Shown piece after piece: positions 52,010-62,469 of a stretch of 64,000 nt of DNA; within the stretch, counting starts at the first letter, position 1, and the number at the start of each line of letters is the position of its first letter. The notes under the pieces are model-generated. The model searched no databases. It worked only from the letters and a program-made list of their open reading frames with translations, and was not told where the DNA came from. The translations under genes were made by a program, and so were the position numbers. The stretch is from Yamadazyma tenuis (lineage: Eukaryota; Ascomycota; Pichiomycetes; Serinales; Debaryomycetaceae), in NCBI RefSeq assembly GCF_029203305.1, contig NC_089465.1, forward strand, positions 930,001 to 994,000, given 5' to 3'.

Positions 52010-52540
52010 CTATTGATGCGGATTGAGTTGCGAGAACTCTTCAAACTTACGTTTTAGCTCATTTGCTTCCTGCTCCATCTCGTCGTCGGTACGGGCAACC
52101 CTTTGGCTGTCATCACGTACTCGGGTGGGTTTTTGCGTGTAGGCGAGTCTTCTGGCCTCAAAGTCAGTGAGAATGTCCACTTTCAGTAGTTGTTGGTGGA
52201 CCCGGTCATTCTTCAAGTCGTCAGTTTTAAACCGTGGAATCAAGTGCGTATGCAAATGAGGTACCGATTGACCACTTTCCGGACCGTCCTGAATCGCGAT
52301 GTTCAAGGCATCTGCCTTGTAGTTCCAGGTGAGAAATCTTGATAATGTTTGAAGACTTCGCATGTAGTCAATGCTCTCTTCATCGCTAAGTTGGTTGAAT
52401 CGGTAGATTTCAGGGTTGTACGGCACAAGCAACACGTGACCTTGAATTAGTGGCTTGAGGTTTACGAGGGCATAACAGTGTTTGGACCGGAAGAACACTT
52501 GCTTGTTGACTATGTATTTGTAAAAGTAGATGTCAGACAT
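52010..52540 (-). CDS. HNT2: HIT-family dinucleoside triphosphate hydrolase (Hnt2/Fhit)
   Basis: The 176-residue protein has ALVNLKPLIQGHVLLVP and the histidine triad in QSVPHLHTHLIPR, with the Gln typical of Fhit-type enzymes that split Ap3A and Ap4A. A charged coiled tail (DEMEQEANELKRKFEEF) resembles yeast Hnt2. The start at 52540 (MSDIYFYKYIVNKQVFF) matches the family; the frame goes further upstream without an ATG. It lies tandem and upstream of MED6. Confidence 0.93.
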   Translation of the reverse strand: MSDIYFYKYIVNKQVFFRSKHCYALVNLKPLIQGHVLLVPYNPEIYRFNQLSDEESIDYMRSLQTLSRFLTWNYKADALNIAIQDGPESGQSVPHLHTHLIPRFKTDDLKNDRVHQQLLKVDILTDFEARRLAYTQKPTRVRDDSQRVARTDDEMEQEANELKRKFEEFSQLNPHQ

Positions 52541-52813
52541 GGCGTGAGTATCTAAAAAAAAAACTCCTGTTACGCGAGCGAGGAAGTGGTGAGAATAAAA
52601 TAATAGGTGAAAAGTCCATCGGAAAAGGTCATGATAGGTCAATGGCAAGGATCTTATAATAGGCAAGTGGTAGAAAGCTGGAGCATTAATCCGAATGCAA
52701 ATAGCGCTAGTTTAAGGGGGTTTACAACCATTGGCACAAGACCGAGGCCTACGCGATAAGCAGGTGTGAAAAACGTGTAGTATGTATATCTATTTTCTAG
52801 AAGTCTAACTCAA

Positions 52814-53395
52814 TTATTCTTGCTTGGAAAAGTACTTAGAGGCATTGGCGGTGTCAATGGTATCTTCACCAGGCTTCCAGTTGGCTGGGCACACTTCACC
52901 GTACTTTTCAGTGAATTGGAAAGCTTCAACCAATCTCAAACTTTCTTCAACAGATCTACCAACTGGCAAATCGTTAATAGTGATTTGTCTCAAGATTCCC
53001 TTAGGGTCAATCAAAAAGATACCTCTCAAAGCAACACCTTCTTCTTCCAACAACACACCGTAGTCTCTAGACAAGGTGTGGTTGGTATCAGCCAACAATG
53101 GAATGTTGATCTTACCTAAACCACCATCTTTTCTGGCAACGTTGGTCCAGGCCAACAAGGAATATTCGGAATCGGTGGAGGAGAACAAAACTTCCACATC
53201 CTTTTCAGTGAACTTCTTGACAGCTTCGGAGTAAGCAATGATTTCAGTTGGGCACACGAAAGTGAAAGCTAATGGGATAAAGGCCAATAAGACCCATTTA
53301 CCCTTGTATTGTTCAAGGGAAATTTCCTCAAACACACCGTCGACAACAGCGGTTTTTTTGAACGATGGAGCTGGCTTTTGAATTTGGGCAACCAT
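52814..53395 (-). CDS. TSA1: Typical 2-Cys peroxiredoxin Tsa1
   Basis: The 193-residue protein is Tsa1: the peroxidatic Cys48 in FTFVCPTE, the resolving Cys169 in [20 protein letters not shown], and the YF motif near the C-terminus (KYFSKQE) linked to sensitivity to over-oxidation. It reduces peroxides with thioredoxin and can act as a chaperone. The start at 53395 ([12 protein letters not shown]) is the first ATG in frame and fits the family. Codon choice is restricted, as expected for a highly expressed gene. Confidence 0.97.
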   Translation of the reverse strand: MVAQIQKPAPSFKKTAVVDGVFEEISLEQYKGKWVLLAFIPLAFTFVCPTEIIAYSEAVKKFTEKDVEVLFSSTDSEYSLLAWTNVARKDGGLGKINIPLLADTNHTLSRDYGVLLEEEGVALRGIFLIDPKGILRQITINDLPVGRSVEESLRLVEAFQFTEKYGEVCPANWKPGEDTIDTANASKYFSKQE

Positions 53396-53803
53396 TTTTT
53401 TAATATGATGTGATGTAGAATCAAGAAACCAAGTAGGGGGGGATTCTGGCGAATTTATAGTTGGCACCAAAATTCTAGAATGTGATTTCGTTTGTAAGCG
53501 GGGTCGTGCACGGGCTCAACAAACCTGTGGCGCGCCATAGTTTTAGGTGATTGGCCGGAGGGTGGCTCGAGCGTTAGAGGCAGTTTGTTCCCGCGGTGGC
53601 GCCACCTGGGCCTACGCGTCATGCGTGTCTCGATTAATAAGACCGCACAGGACTAGACCAGGCTCCGCTCACCGCGCCACAGTTTTTGTACAACCCGTCT
53701 TATTATTATGTCAGCAAGTGCCCGTAACACCCATAGATCATTCTTGCGCGCAGCTTCGCCAGACGAAATAACTAAACACCTTTTCATCTACAATCAACGT
53801 ATC
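53396..53803. other. Divergent promoter between TSA1 and SEC18
   Basis: About 410 bases, partly GC-rich (53561-53680), with poly-T close to TSA1. TTAATAA (53634-53640) resembles a weak Yap1/Cap1 site; I do not claim it. The first 32 codons of the longer SEC18 frame (from 53708) fall here. Confidence 0.4.
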
Positions 53804-56107
53804 ATGGAAAAGTTTGGATTCCATAAAGTGTCCAATAAACCGGGTCCTGGAAACCCGACCATCAATCATAACCAACCGGTGAAGGCGTTCAAACGCCAAT
53901 TCAGAGTGGACAACTGTCCCAATAACTCTATTGCTTTGGGGAACACCATTGGTGTCAATCCTGCCGATATACCAGAGGATCTCAATTATGTCATTGTGGA
54001 TAATATGGTGGTATATTCTATTACTAGAGAGCTTCTGGTCAAGCCCGGAACTGTTGGAATGGCTGGGAATGTCAGACAATGGGGAAGATGGTCATTAAAC
54101 CAACCGGTAACGATTGCCGACTTCAGTTTGAACAGTTTTAACGACAACTTTATCTACATAAAATCGGCAGAGATCTTTATCGACTACCGGTCTACCAAGA
54201 AACAGAGCCTGAATCCCATTAACCATAATGAATTGATTGCCCAATTCTTGATAAACTATAACAACCAGATCTTACAGGCCACTCAACCAATTGTTATGGA
54301 TTTCAAAGGCCAATTTTTCCTGCTTTACATCAACTCCATACAATTGATGGACATGGCGGGTAAGCCCACCGACTTCACTCTGTCGCCAGACGCTAAGGGG
54401 ATTTTGACGGGCCAAGCTGAGGTGGACTTTTATCCTCATGAGAACTCCATCATCAACTTGGTGAAGGATGGCAACGCCAAGTCTCGCGTCAGCAATAAGC
54501 CAAGATCAAACCCCATTATTAACCCCGACTTTAAGTTGGACTCCTTGGGAATTGGTGGGTTGGACAACGAGTTCCAGCAGATTTTCAGAAGAGCTTTTGC
54601 CTCAAGAATCATCAGTCCAGATTTGGTCAACAAGTTGGGTCTTAGACACGTCAAGGGTTTGTTGTTATTCGGTCCTCCTGGTACTGGTAAGACGTTGATT
54701 GCGAGACAAATCGGTAAGATGTTGAACGTCAAGGAACCAAAGATTGTCAATGGTCCAGAGATGTTGAGTAAGTTTGTAGGTGCTTCTGAAGAGAACATCC
54801 GTAACTTGTTTAAGGACGCCGAACAAGAGTATAAGCAAAAGGGAGATAGTTCTGGTCTACACATCATCATATTTGACGAATTGGATTCGGTATTTAAGCA
54901 AAGAGGTAACAACAAGTCCGACGGGACCGGAGTCGGTGATAATGTCGTCAATCAGTTGTTGGCTAAAATGGATGGTGTTGACCAATTAAATAATATCTTG
55001 ATCATTGGTATGACCAACAGATTAGATCTTATTGACAATGCGTTGTTGAGACCCGGTAGATTCGAGATTCAGATCGAAATATCTTTGCCTGATGAGAAGG
55101 GGCGGCACGAGATTTTATTGATTCACACCAAGAAAATGAAGAACAACAACTTGTTGGACGATGATATCGATTTCCAAAAGTTGGCCAAGTTGACGAAGAA
55201 TTTTACAGGGGCAGAGTTGGAAGGGTTGGTCAATAGTGCCACCTCTTTTGCTATCAATAACTACACCAAATCAGACTCTCTCGCCAAAGTCGACGAAAAT
55301 ATCAGCAAGATGAAGTTGACCTGGCAGCATTTCGAGTTGGCATTGAACGAGGTCAGGCCTGCGTTTGGTGTTAACGAGGAGAATTTGTCCGAAGGCATTC
55401 CTTATGGGGTTATTAGATACAACGAAGCTATCGAGCGGATTTTGGATATGGGTAGATCTTATATCAATGAAGTGTCTCATTCAGAAAATGAAAGATTAAT
55501 CAGTGTTTTGTTCCACGGGAAAAATGGGGTTGGTAAGACTGCCATTGCAACCATGTTGTCGTTGGAATCCAAGTTCCCTTTTATCAAGGTATTAAACGGT
55601 GAGTTATTGGTGGGAATGAATGAATTGATGAAAATCAACACCATCGACAACCTTTTCCGGGATATTTACAAGTCCCCCTTGAGTGTGTTGATTATCGACA
55701 AAGTTGAGAGTATCATTAACTACGTGCCTATTGGACCCCGGTTCTCTAATGATATTTTACAAATGTTGATGGTGTACTTGACGAGAAAGCCTCCAAACGG
55801 TAGAAGATTGTTGATATTGGCCACCACGTCCCAACACTCGATTTTGAAATCCATGAACTTGGTAGACTGTTTCACCAAATCCATCGAGATTAAGCCTGTG
55901 ACCGATTTGGTTGAATTACAAATCATAATGAACGACCTTGACTTCATGTCGGAAAACGAAAGGTTGGAAATTTTGAACCAATTACAAAGATTCGACCAGC
56001 CTTTGAGCTTGGGAATCAAAAAGTTATTGCAAGTGTTGATGAATGCCAAATTTGCTAACCTTGATGTCAACGGAGTGGTCGAGAACCTTTTAGATGCCCA
56101 AACATAA
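53804..56107 (+). CDS. SEC18: NSF-type AAA ATPase Sec18
   Basis: The 767-residue protein has an N-terminal adaptor-binding domain (1-200), D1 AAA domain with Walker A GPPGTGKT (290-297), Walker B IIIFDELDS and NRLDLIDNALLRPGRFE, then D2 with GKNGVGKT (572-579) and a weakened Walker B (VLIIDKVES), as expected for Sec18, where D1 hydrolyses and D2 oligomerises. With Sec17 it disassembles SNARE complexes after fusion. I chose 53804 (MEKFGFHK) because length fits the family; an in-frame ATG at 53708 would add 32 residues. Confidence 0.95.
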   Translation: MEKFGFHKVSNKPGPGNPTINHNQPVKAFKRQFRVDNCPNNSIALGNTIGVNPADIPEDLNYVIVDNMVVYSITRELLVKPGTVGMAGNVRQWGRWSLNQPVTIADFSLNSFNDNFIYIKSAEIFIDYRSTKKQSLNPINHNELIAQFLINYNNQILQATQPIVMDFKGQFFLLYINSIQLMDMAGKPTDFTLSPDAKGILTGQAEVDFYPHENSIINLVKDGNAKSRVSNKPRSNPIINPDFKLDSLGIGGLDNEFQQIFRRAFASRIISPDLVNKLGLRHVKGLLLFGPPGTGKTLIARQIGKMLNVKEPKIVNGPEMLSKFVGASEENIRNLFKDAEQEYKQKGDSSGLHIIIFDELDSVFKQRGNNKSDGTGVGDNVVNQLLAKMDGVDQLNNILIIGMTNRLDLIDNALLRPGRFEIQIEISLPDEKGRHEILLIHTKKMKNNNLLDDDIDFQKLAKLTKNFTGAELEGLVNSATSFAINNYTKSDSLAKVDENISKMKLTWQHFELALNEVRPAFGVNEENLSEGIPYGVIRYNEAIERILDMGRSYINEVSHSENERLISVLFHGKNGVGKTAIATMLSLESKFPFIKVLNGELLVGMNELMKINTIDNLFRDIYKSPLSVLIIDKVESIINYVPIGPRFSNDILQMLMVYLTRKPPNGRRLLILATTSQHSILKSMNLVDCFTKSIEIKPVTDLVELQIIMNDLDFMSENERLEILNQLQRFDQPLSLGIKKLLQVLMNAKFANLDVNGVVENLLDAQT

Positions 56108-56436
56108 GTATGTTAGAAATATATCCTCTCACGAGCCTATTTTATATGTGCACAGTCCAAAGATAACCCGAAGCTTCCTAATACAGAAAGCACTCCGAGC
56201 ACCTTATGGCCGGGACTCAGCAGGTCCTCCACCCGCCATGCCCCGGATTGAGGGGAAAGTGGGGTGTGGCAAATCCAGATAAGGCGAGTGTCAAAAAAAT
56301 AAAAATACTGAACTATAGATGACCCTGCACCAAAAGTGCACCAAACACATAAAATATGGCAACCCAAATATATGTAATGGCTTCATACCCAAACATGTCT
56401 ATTGAACTTAACAACATTACTATAGACTTACCTATA
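56108..56436. other. Convergent intergenic region, SEC18 and sugar permease 3' flanks
   Basis: 329 bases between two stop codons. No gene seen. Confidence 0.45.
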
Positions 56437-58095
56437 TTATTCTTTTGTTCCAGGAAGATCCACCTCAACATGCTCAAGCTCCACTTCGGTGGAAGAAAAC
56501 TTTCTGGCCCCGATTCTTCTTTCGAACAAGATATCCAACTCTTCGTAAGTTCTTCCCTTTGTTTCCGGTAACCTGAAATAACACCAAAGCAACGTAGGAA
56601 AAGCAGTACCAAACCATATATAGGCAGTCTTACCCTTCAAGTTACCTTCAGTAGGGTTAATCATGTACGGCTCTATTACCTGTGAAATCAAGGAAATAAG
56701 ATTATAAGCATTTCTCCCAATGGCAACCGTTTGAGCTCTTAATCTGGTAGCACTGATCTCAGAAAGAATGGTGAATCCCAAAGGACCGATGGTGGAAGCA
56801 TAGGTACCCACCCAAATGATGGTGAACACGGCCTGTGTCCATTGCAAACCATCCGACTGATTGGGCGTGGCCAATATAGCTGTCAAAAGTAAGAAGATAG
56901 ACAAAATCGTATAACCGGTGACATAAATGGTTCTTCTTCCAAAGTTGGGAAGAAGGAACCACGATACCACACACCCAGTAAATGAGATACCAGTGACCCC
57001 CAAATTCAACTTGTAGACATTATCAGCACTCAAACCAGCATTAGAGAAAAAGTAACTAGGACTGTACATCAAGGTGGAACCACTGGCCACTTGACCAGCA
57101 ATGGCCATACAGGCAATTTCGGTTCTTCTCAAGTTGGTACCTTTGAAACATTGCAAGTATCCTCTCCATCCCTTTTCATCGTTACTCTTGGACTGGTGTT
57201 GAGCCTGTTCCAACGCATTAGTGTGGATCATCAATGCCACCTGATTGGGGATTCTGTGGTGAACGGCCTTGGATGCTAATCTCTTCAAAGACTTCTCTGC
57301 TCCTTCATGATCACCTTTTCTGACCAACCACCAAGGCGAGTTAGGTGCTAAGAACGTCAAGATGAAAAGAGGAATAGGCCAGGCCCATTGCACGGCAAAG
57401 GGGACTCTGTAACTCCATTCTGTGGTGTTATCCACAAGACCCTGTAACACACCGGCCGCAATAAATTGACCGATGGCCCAACACATATTGACATAGGCAG
57501 TCAAGTGACCTCTCAAAGCCATAGGACACACTTCCGACGAGTAGGTGGGTCCCATGGTGGCAAAGATCCCCCAGGGAAGACCACACATGACTTGACCAAA
57601 GACCAAAATACCCACACTTGGAGCAAAGAACGGAATGAAGATAAAGGCAGACATCACTACCAATGACGCCATAATCACCATTCTGTGACCGAATCTTTCG
57701 ATAAGGAACCCGTTGGCAAACACCCCAAAAATGGTACCCACACTCGAAGCGGCCCCTAAAGCAGACTGCCACTTTCCTGAAAGTTGATACAGACCATCAC
57801 CTACTGGTTCACCGTATTTTCTTTGGAACGAAGGGTAACCGTAAAAACTACTAATAAGAATGTTATCATAACCTTCCATCACAATGGTAAGCGAAAGCAC
57901 CGCAGCCCAGAAAATGGCCTTTTTGTGGTGCTTGAATGCCTCTGCAAGCGTCAACTCGTGTTCTTCGGTGGTTGCGGCTTTGGCATCTTCGAGAACAAAA
58001 GCGGTTTTGGCGAGCTCGTGCTTGAAGGACGAAGCATCGCTGGCGTCCTCCAAGTGACTAATCTCTGGCTTATTAGCTCTATCAACTTTGTCCAT
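56437..58095 (-). CDS. Alpha-glucoside (maltose-type) proton symporter, MFS sugar porter
   Basis: The 552-residue protein has 12 TM helices and sugar-porter motifs: FLIERFGHRMVIMA after TM2-3, FGQVMCGLPWG, VPFAVQWAWPIPLFI and APNSPWWLVRKG (PESPR-type), and LPETKGRTYEELD at the end. The WAWPIPL/PWWLVRKG blocks are characteristic of Mal11/Agt1-type maltose and alpha-glucoside permeases. The start at 58095 lies 46 bases downstream of a TATA box; the in-frame ATG at 58266 is upstream of it and so less likely. No glucosidase or MAL activator gene is next to it in this window. Confidence 0.92.
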   Translation of the reverse strand: MDKVDRANKPEISHLEDASDASSFKHELAKTAFVLEDAKAATTEEHELTLAEAFKHHKKAIFWAAVLSLTIVMEGYDNILISSFYGYPSFQRKYGEPVGDGLYQLSGKWQSALGAASSVGTIFGVFANGFLIERFGHRMVIMASLVVMSAFIFIPFFAPSVGILVFGQVMCGLPWGIFATMGPTYSSEVCPMALRGHLTAYVNMCWAIGQFIAAGVLQGLVDNTTEWSYRVPFAVQWAWPIPLFILTFLAPNSPWWLVRKGDHEGAEKSLKRLASKAVHHRIPNQVALMIHTNALEQAQHQSKSNDEKGWRGYLQCFKGTNLRRTEIACMAIAGQVASGSTLMYSPSYFFSNAGLSADNVYKLNLGVTGISFTGCVVSWFLLPNFGRRTIYVTGYTILSIFLLLTAILATPNQSDGLQWTQAVFTIIWVGTYASTIGPLGFTILSEISATRLRAQTVAIGRNAYNLISLISQVIEPYMINPTEGNLKGKTAYIWFGTAFPTLLWCYFRLPETKGRTYEELDILFERRIGARKFSSTEVELEHVEVDLPGTKE

Positions 58096-58140
58096 GATAA
58101 ACAGTGATATCAAGACTAACAAAACATGGGCAGAATGGCC

Positions 58141-58150
58141 TTTATATATA
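58141..58150 (-). promoter_or_regulatory. TATA box of the alpha-glucoside permease gene
   Basis: TATATATAAA on the minus strand lies 46-55 bases before the chosen ATG. It supports the short start at 58095. Confidence 0.6.
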
Positions 58151-60424
58151 CAGAAGCCGCTCAGGTTTCGAGGGGGTCGCGTAATTGGGGGAAGTTGGAG
58201 ATCTTTGGCATTTTTTTTTGTTTGCGCCTGATTAAGAGGGGCTCGGTTGGAGCACCTCCCCACCATGATTGTCAGGGGAGCTGGTGGTTTGAGTGGGGGA
58301 TATTCGACTGGAGACGGGTGTGGGAATTGATTTGACATTAACGGGCTGTAGAAGTGTTGGTGTTTGTTGGCATTGTCAGTGGTTTGTGTTTATTCTCTAT
58401 GTCCTGAAATAAAAGGTTCCCCAGATTTTATGATCGTAAATCTGCGATACCCCAATGGAAAATTTATGGAAAATTTGCTTCGCAATAATACTCGCTGGGA
58501 GTCATGTGACCACGTCTCTTTGGCTTTCTGGGGCGTGTTAGTTGAGAAATGGAAAATTTAGTGGAATAGTGGCGGAGGAAAGATTCTCGTAAGCAGCACG
58601 GCTGACGCCTAGTGGAGGAGACTGGGGCGATGGCAACATGATGGACGTGGGGGCACAGTTTATCCCGTGGGTGCAAAATTGAATAACCGTGGGGCACAGT
58701 TAATTACCGTGTTGCTGGTAGTTGGTTTTTTTTGCAATGGTGGATAGTTTAAGAGAGGTAGCCGAACTGGCCAAAGTTCATGGAGAAAATAGTACTACAT
58801 TATGTTTTGATCTTGATCCATACACCCACACGCTCTGACGACCAGTGCTTACTTTAGCCACACAGGCAACATGCACCCTTCATCATTTTGTCAAGATCCT
58901 GAATGTGCAACTAGATGGATAGTTCTCCATAAATGTGGAGCTGACTGTGGATGTTAAAGTTATGGAAGAAGTCATATGAGCTGACCTTAAAGTCTATAGT
59001 CAACAACGGTATTTATCCGCCAAGATGGCCTGTCAACGTGCAACCTTTTGAATTGTGCTGTCCATAAAGACTTAGCGAAAAAATAAAAACACGGACTTGA
59101 GTAAGAGGCCAGAGTAACGTACAAACATGCCAAAATCGCAAAACCAAAAACGTGTATATTTCATGTGTGTACCACCTGCGATATTGCTAAAAGCTCGCGA
59201 AATTTATCTCCAGCATCTGTGATCTACACATCCAATCACAATGATCCACAAAACCCCGCCTGGTCTCATATACTTTTTACACTGAACCCTGACTCCTTAG
59301 ACTGGCTTTCTATTGTTCATAGATCTCATAGATTTTCTTTTTTTATATTTCCTCGCTATTCCTATTATTGTAACTTGGGTCTCTCACACTAAAAGTAGTA
59401 CAGCTGGTCCATGGCCATCTAAGATAATTGAACCTACCAAAAGGGGCAGAGCTGCAATAGCACCGCCACTGATATTACAATAGTTATGGACTGTTCGGAA
59501 AACAAAGCCCGCAACACCAATTCTACCCAATCAACAGAACTGGCTTCAAACAAGGCTGTAACTACGATAGGCGGCAAATTGGATGCAGCTCATCGAGCGG
59601 TTGAGGTATTTTGCTGGTGCTCGTATGCGCAAGCCAACTGGGAAAAATATGGAAATACCCGTTTCCACGAATGGTACTACAAGACTCTCCGGCCAAAAAA
59701 TTATTTTAACGGATGCAAGCATCTGCAAGCCGGTACCCGCTGACCGGAGTAAGTATGGGTATCTGCAAGAAACTGTTCGGGTCCCAAACACAATAAACCC
59801 GACTGGCAAGTACATGTCGTAAACCACTACCTTCAGGTGATTGGATGTTCAGAGGAATAAAGTTTAAGCGGCGGCATATGAGCCTAAAGCGCGAAAACAG
59901 CGGCACGAGCAATATAATTGCCAACGTCATCATCACTATTGGGGTAGATTTCTACATTACCATTCCACTTGGATTGATTGGCGACACTAGTGCTTGGCAT
60001 AGATACTTTGGCAACGATATTTTGGCATATCTTGGAATTTTTGGCACATGCCAAGCCTTAACCGGAAGAAAACTCGACTATCATCCTATTTAGGATTGAA
60101 ATAAGAAAAACTCCTTCAAAATATTCAACCAATTACTGCGCTGCGACAAACTTTTCAAATGCCTTTTCTCCAAAAAACTGGTAAATACGTTAGAAAAAAA
60201 AAAAAATAAAAAGACAGCAACACCAATACAAACAGAAGCTGTCTAACTACCACAAATCTCTAGTAAATTCGGTCACACACAAACACATACGTTGGATATC
60301 AGGTAGAAAGCATAAACTGGAGAAATTTGTGAATGGAAATGTGGCAAAACTATCTGGAAGCCCGTCAACGTAAGTGTATATTTTTTTGAACAGGAATGAA
60401 ATTTTCTAGGCACTCTCATTTGTT

Positions 60425-60433
60425 ATCAGATAA
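60425..60433 (+). promoter_or_regulatory. GATA-factor site ATCAGATAA (Sfu1/Fep1 type)
   Basis: This nine-base word matches the ATCWGATAA element bound by fungal iron-regulatory GATA repressors (Sfu1, Fep1, SreA). It lies 240 bases before the start of the siderophore transporter gene, where such a repressor is expected to act. One site was found; binding is inferred. Confidence 0.6.
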
Positions 60434-60568
60434 AAACACCGCAATTGAAGATTGCCCAAAAAGGCGGCATTTAAGCATTTGGTAAAAGGCCGAGCTCGGA
60501 AACTCTTCCCAAAAGGCCAGGTATCTGCAGCCCGAGTTCATCTAAAAGATCTCAGTGCAGCATTCCTG

Positions 60569-60609
60569 AAAAAGAAAACCCGCCTCATCGCTGAGACGGT
60601 TTTCTTTTT
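60569..60609. repeat. Long imperfect inverted repeat upstream of the siderophore transporter
   Basis: The arms 60569-60587 and 60592-60609 pair over 17 bp around a four-base loop (TCGC), with one mismatch (60583/60596) and one bulged base (60579). The outer part is A-rich and ends in a T-run, so as RNA it would look like a hairpin plus U-tract. It sits four bases upstream of the TATA box. Confidence 0.75.
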
Positions 60610-60613
60610 TGCG

Positions 60614-60621
60614 TATATAAA
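60614..60621 (+). promoter_or_regulatory. TATA box of the siderophore transporter gene
   Basis: TATATAAA lies 52-59 bases before the ATG, a common spacing for a tightly regulated yeast promoter with a short leader. Confidence 0.6.
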
Positions 60622-60672
60622 AGCAAATTAGTCTCCCCAAATTTCAGTAAAGTATTTTTATCTGAACCATCA

Positions 60673-62469
60673 ATGCCAGGAGTTTCTCAGTTTTTTAAGA
60701 AGCGGTCTGACAGAGAAGTGGCTGAAGCAGCCTTTAATGGGCCCGAACCTGTGGGTGACCAGGAAAAAAACTCTGACTTACTGAGATCTAATTCTAAGGA
60801 AGACGACATTCACTCTGACCAAGTGTCAATCGATGCTGCTCCAGGTGTGCAAAAAGCCGAAGCCATCACTCTTGTGTGGGACAAAAAAGCTCTTTATATT
60901 ACTTATGTCTGGATTTGGGTGTGTTTCTTCATGTTGGCTTTTCAGTCTGCCATTGGTAATAACGTAATTTTCTATGCTTATGCCGATTTTTCTGCTGCTC
61001 CTCAGGTCAGTACTGCCGGTATTTTGGCTACCATCATTGGTGGTGTGTTGAGATTGCCTCTTGCTAAGACATTGACTCTTTGGGGTCGTTGTGAAGGTTT
61101 CTTGGTGTTTGTGGTTGTCTACTTGATTGGTATTATAATCATTGCTTCTTGTACGGGACCAAGCTCTTATGCTGCTGGCTATGTGTTGTACTGGATTGGT
61201 TACGACATGATTTACATGATTCTTGATGTTTTCATTGCTGACACATCTGGTCTTCGTAATCGTGCTTTTGCCTTTGCCTTTGCATCCACTCCATTTATTT
61301 GTACTGCTTTCACTGGACCTCTTGCTGCTCAATCTTTCCTTACGACAGGTGGCTGGAGATGGGCTTACGGGGCTTTTGCTATCATTCAAGTGTTTGTTTT
61401 CGTGCCTCTTGCCGTGGTATTCAAGTTTTACGAGAAGAAGGCCGAAAAATTGGGCCAAATTAAGAAAAACCCAAGCGGAAGAACTATCATTCAGTCTATC
61501 GTTCACTATATCCATGACTTTGATGTCGTTGGTGCTTTCATCTTGATGGCTGCTTTCATTCTTTTCTTGCTTCCATTCTCTTTGGAACAATACGGAAGAG
61601 CTCAATACAAGAGTGCTACTTTTATCGCAATGGTTGTCATTGGTGTTTGCCTTTTCCCAGTGTTTGCCATTTGGGAAAAGTTCTTTGCTCGTACTCACTT
61701 TGTGCGTTGGGAACTTTTCAAAAAGAGAACTGTTGTGGGTGCTTGTTGTCTTGCAGCCATTCTCTACTTCAGTTTCTACTGTTGGGATTTGTATTACGTG
61801 TACTTTGTTACGGTTGTCTACAACTTGTCCACATCAGATGCCGGTTACATGGGCCAAATTTACAATGTTGGTTCTTGTTTCTGGGGGGTTGTGTTCGGTG
61901 TTTGGATTCGTTATACCAAACACTTCAAGTACACCTGTCTTTGCTTTGGTCTTCCTCTTATGTTCCTCGGTGCTGGGCTTATGATTCGTTTCCGTGGACA
62001 AGATTCCAACATTGGCTACATCATCATGTGTCAAATTTTCATTGCCTTTGCTGGTGGTACCATGGTCATTGGTGAAGATATGGCTGTTATGGCTGCTGCT
62101 GATCAAGACGGTATTCCTATGATGCTTGCCCTTATTGGTCTTTTCTCCAGTGTGGGTGGCTCTATTGGTTACGCTGTTGCTGCTGCTATCAACGCCAACG
62201 TGTTTGTGGATGCTCTTACTAAGGCTTTGCCAGCCGCACAAAAGGACCAAGCTTACACCATTTACTTGGGAGGTGTTACTACCCAAACAAATGCCACTCT
62301 TTACCCAGTTGGAAGTGAGGCCAGAGATGCCATCAACTACGCTTGGGGTCAAACTCAAAGAGATGGTGCCATTGCTGCTACTTGTATCTTGGTTTTGGCC
62401 ATTCCAGCCATTGCTGTCTGGAAGAACTATAACGTCGATAAGAAGCAAATCAAGGGTACTGTCTTCTAA
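60673..62469 (+). CDS. SIT1: Siderophore-iron transporter, ARN/SIT1 family (MFS)
   Basis: The 598-residue protein has a hydrophilic N-terminus (1-70) and about 14 TM helices, as in the ARN/SIT group. Segments typical of the family are [20 protein letters not shown], the [19 protein letters not shown] block, [27 protein letters not shown], and the late [19 protein letters not shown]. It imports ferric hydroxamate siderophores such as ferrichrome. Codon choice is unlike the neighbours: CTT is at least as common as TTG for Leu, and CGT makes up 8 of 18 Arg codons. A GATA site and TATA box upstream fit iron repression. Confidence 0.93.
   Translation: MPGVSQFFKKRSDREVAEAAFNGPEPVGDQEKNSDLLRSNSKEDDIHSDQVSIDAAPGVQKAEAITLVWDKKALYITYVWIWVCFFMLAFQSAIGNNVIFYAYADFSAAPQVSTAGILATIIGGVLRLPLAKTLTLWGRCEGFLVFVVVYLIGIIIIASCTGPSSYAAGYVLYWIGYDMIYMILDVFIADTSGLRNRAFAFAFASTPFICTAFTGPLAAQSFLTTGGWRWAYGAFAIIQVFVFVPLAVVFKFYEKKAEKLGQIKKNPSGRTIIQSIVHYIHDFDVVGAFILMAAFILFLLPFSLEQYGRAQYKSATFIAMVVIGVCLFPVFAIWEKFFARTHFVRWELFKKRTVVGACCLAAILYFSFYCWDLYYVYFVTVVYNLSTSDAGYMGQIYNVGSCFWGVVFGVWIRYTKHFKYTCLCFGLPLMFLGAGLMIRFRGQDSNIGYIIMCQIFIAFAGGTMVIGEDMAVMAAADQDGIPMMLALIGLFSSVGGSIGYAVAAAINANVFVDALTKALPAAQKDQAYTIYLGGVTTQTNATLYPVGSEARDAINYAWGQTQRDGAIAATCILVLAIPAIAVWKNYNVDKKQIKGTVF

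Larger units (their letters stand above)
58096..60672. other. Gene-poor region between the sugar permease and the siderophore transporter
   Basis: This 2.6-kb stretch is the longest without a supported gene. Near 58.45-58.56 kb the word ATGGAAAATTTA recurs three times, and a near-repeat CGTGGGGGCACAGTTTAT / CGTGGGGCACAGTTAAT lies at 58646-58663 and 58688-58704. At 59.49-60.09 kb three successive plus-strand frames of about 80 codons in different phases follow one another (59486-59743, 59583-59822, 59845-60093). They could be chance or a decayed gene; no family is recognisable. Promoter elements of both flanking genes are listed separately. Confidence 0.5.

Noticed and set aside
7065..58266. 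Longer N-termini of EMP24, the aminotransferase, SRP102, GTS1, the BMT, HNT2, TSA1 and the sugar permease
   Set aside because: For most of these the upstream frame is open only from non-ATG codons; for the sugar permease the upstream ATG (58266) lies before the TATA box. Family N-termini support the internal starts.
59546..59936. Minus-strand hydrophobic frames at 59.5-59.9 kb as a membrane protein relic
   Set aside because: Hydrophobicity alone in short overlapping frames is weak and no family block was recognised.
60826..61698. 290-codon antisense frame inside the siderophore transporter gene
   Set aside because: It mirrors the sense codon pattern (CTT, GCT and others read in reverse give few stops). 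It has no TM or motif content and no independent promoter signal.
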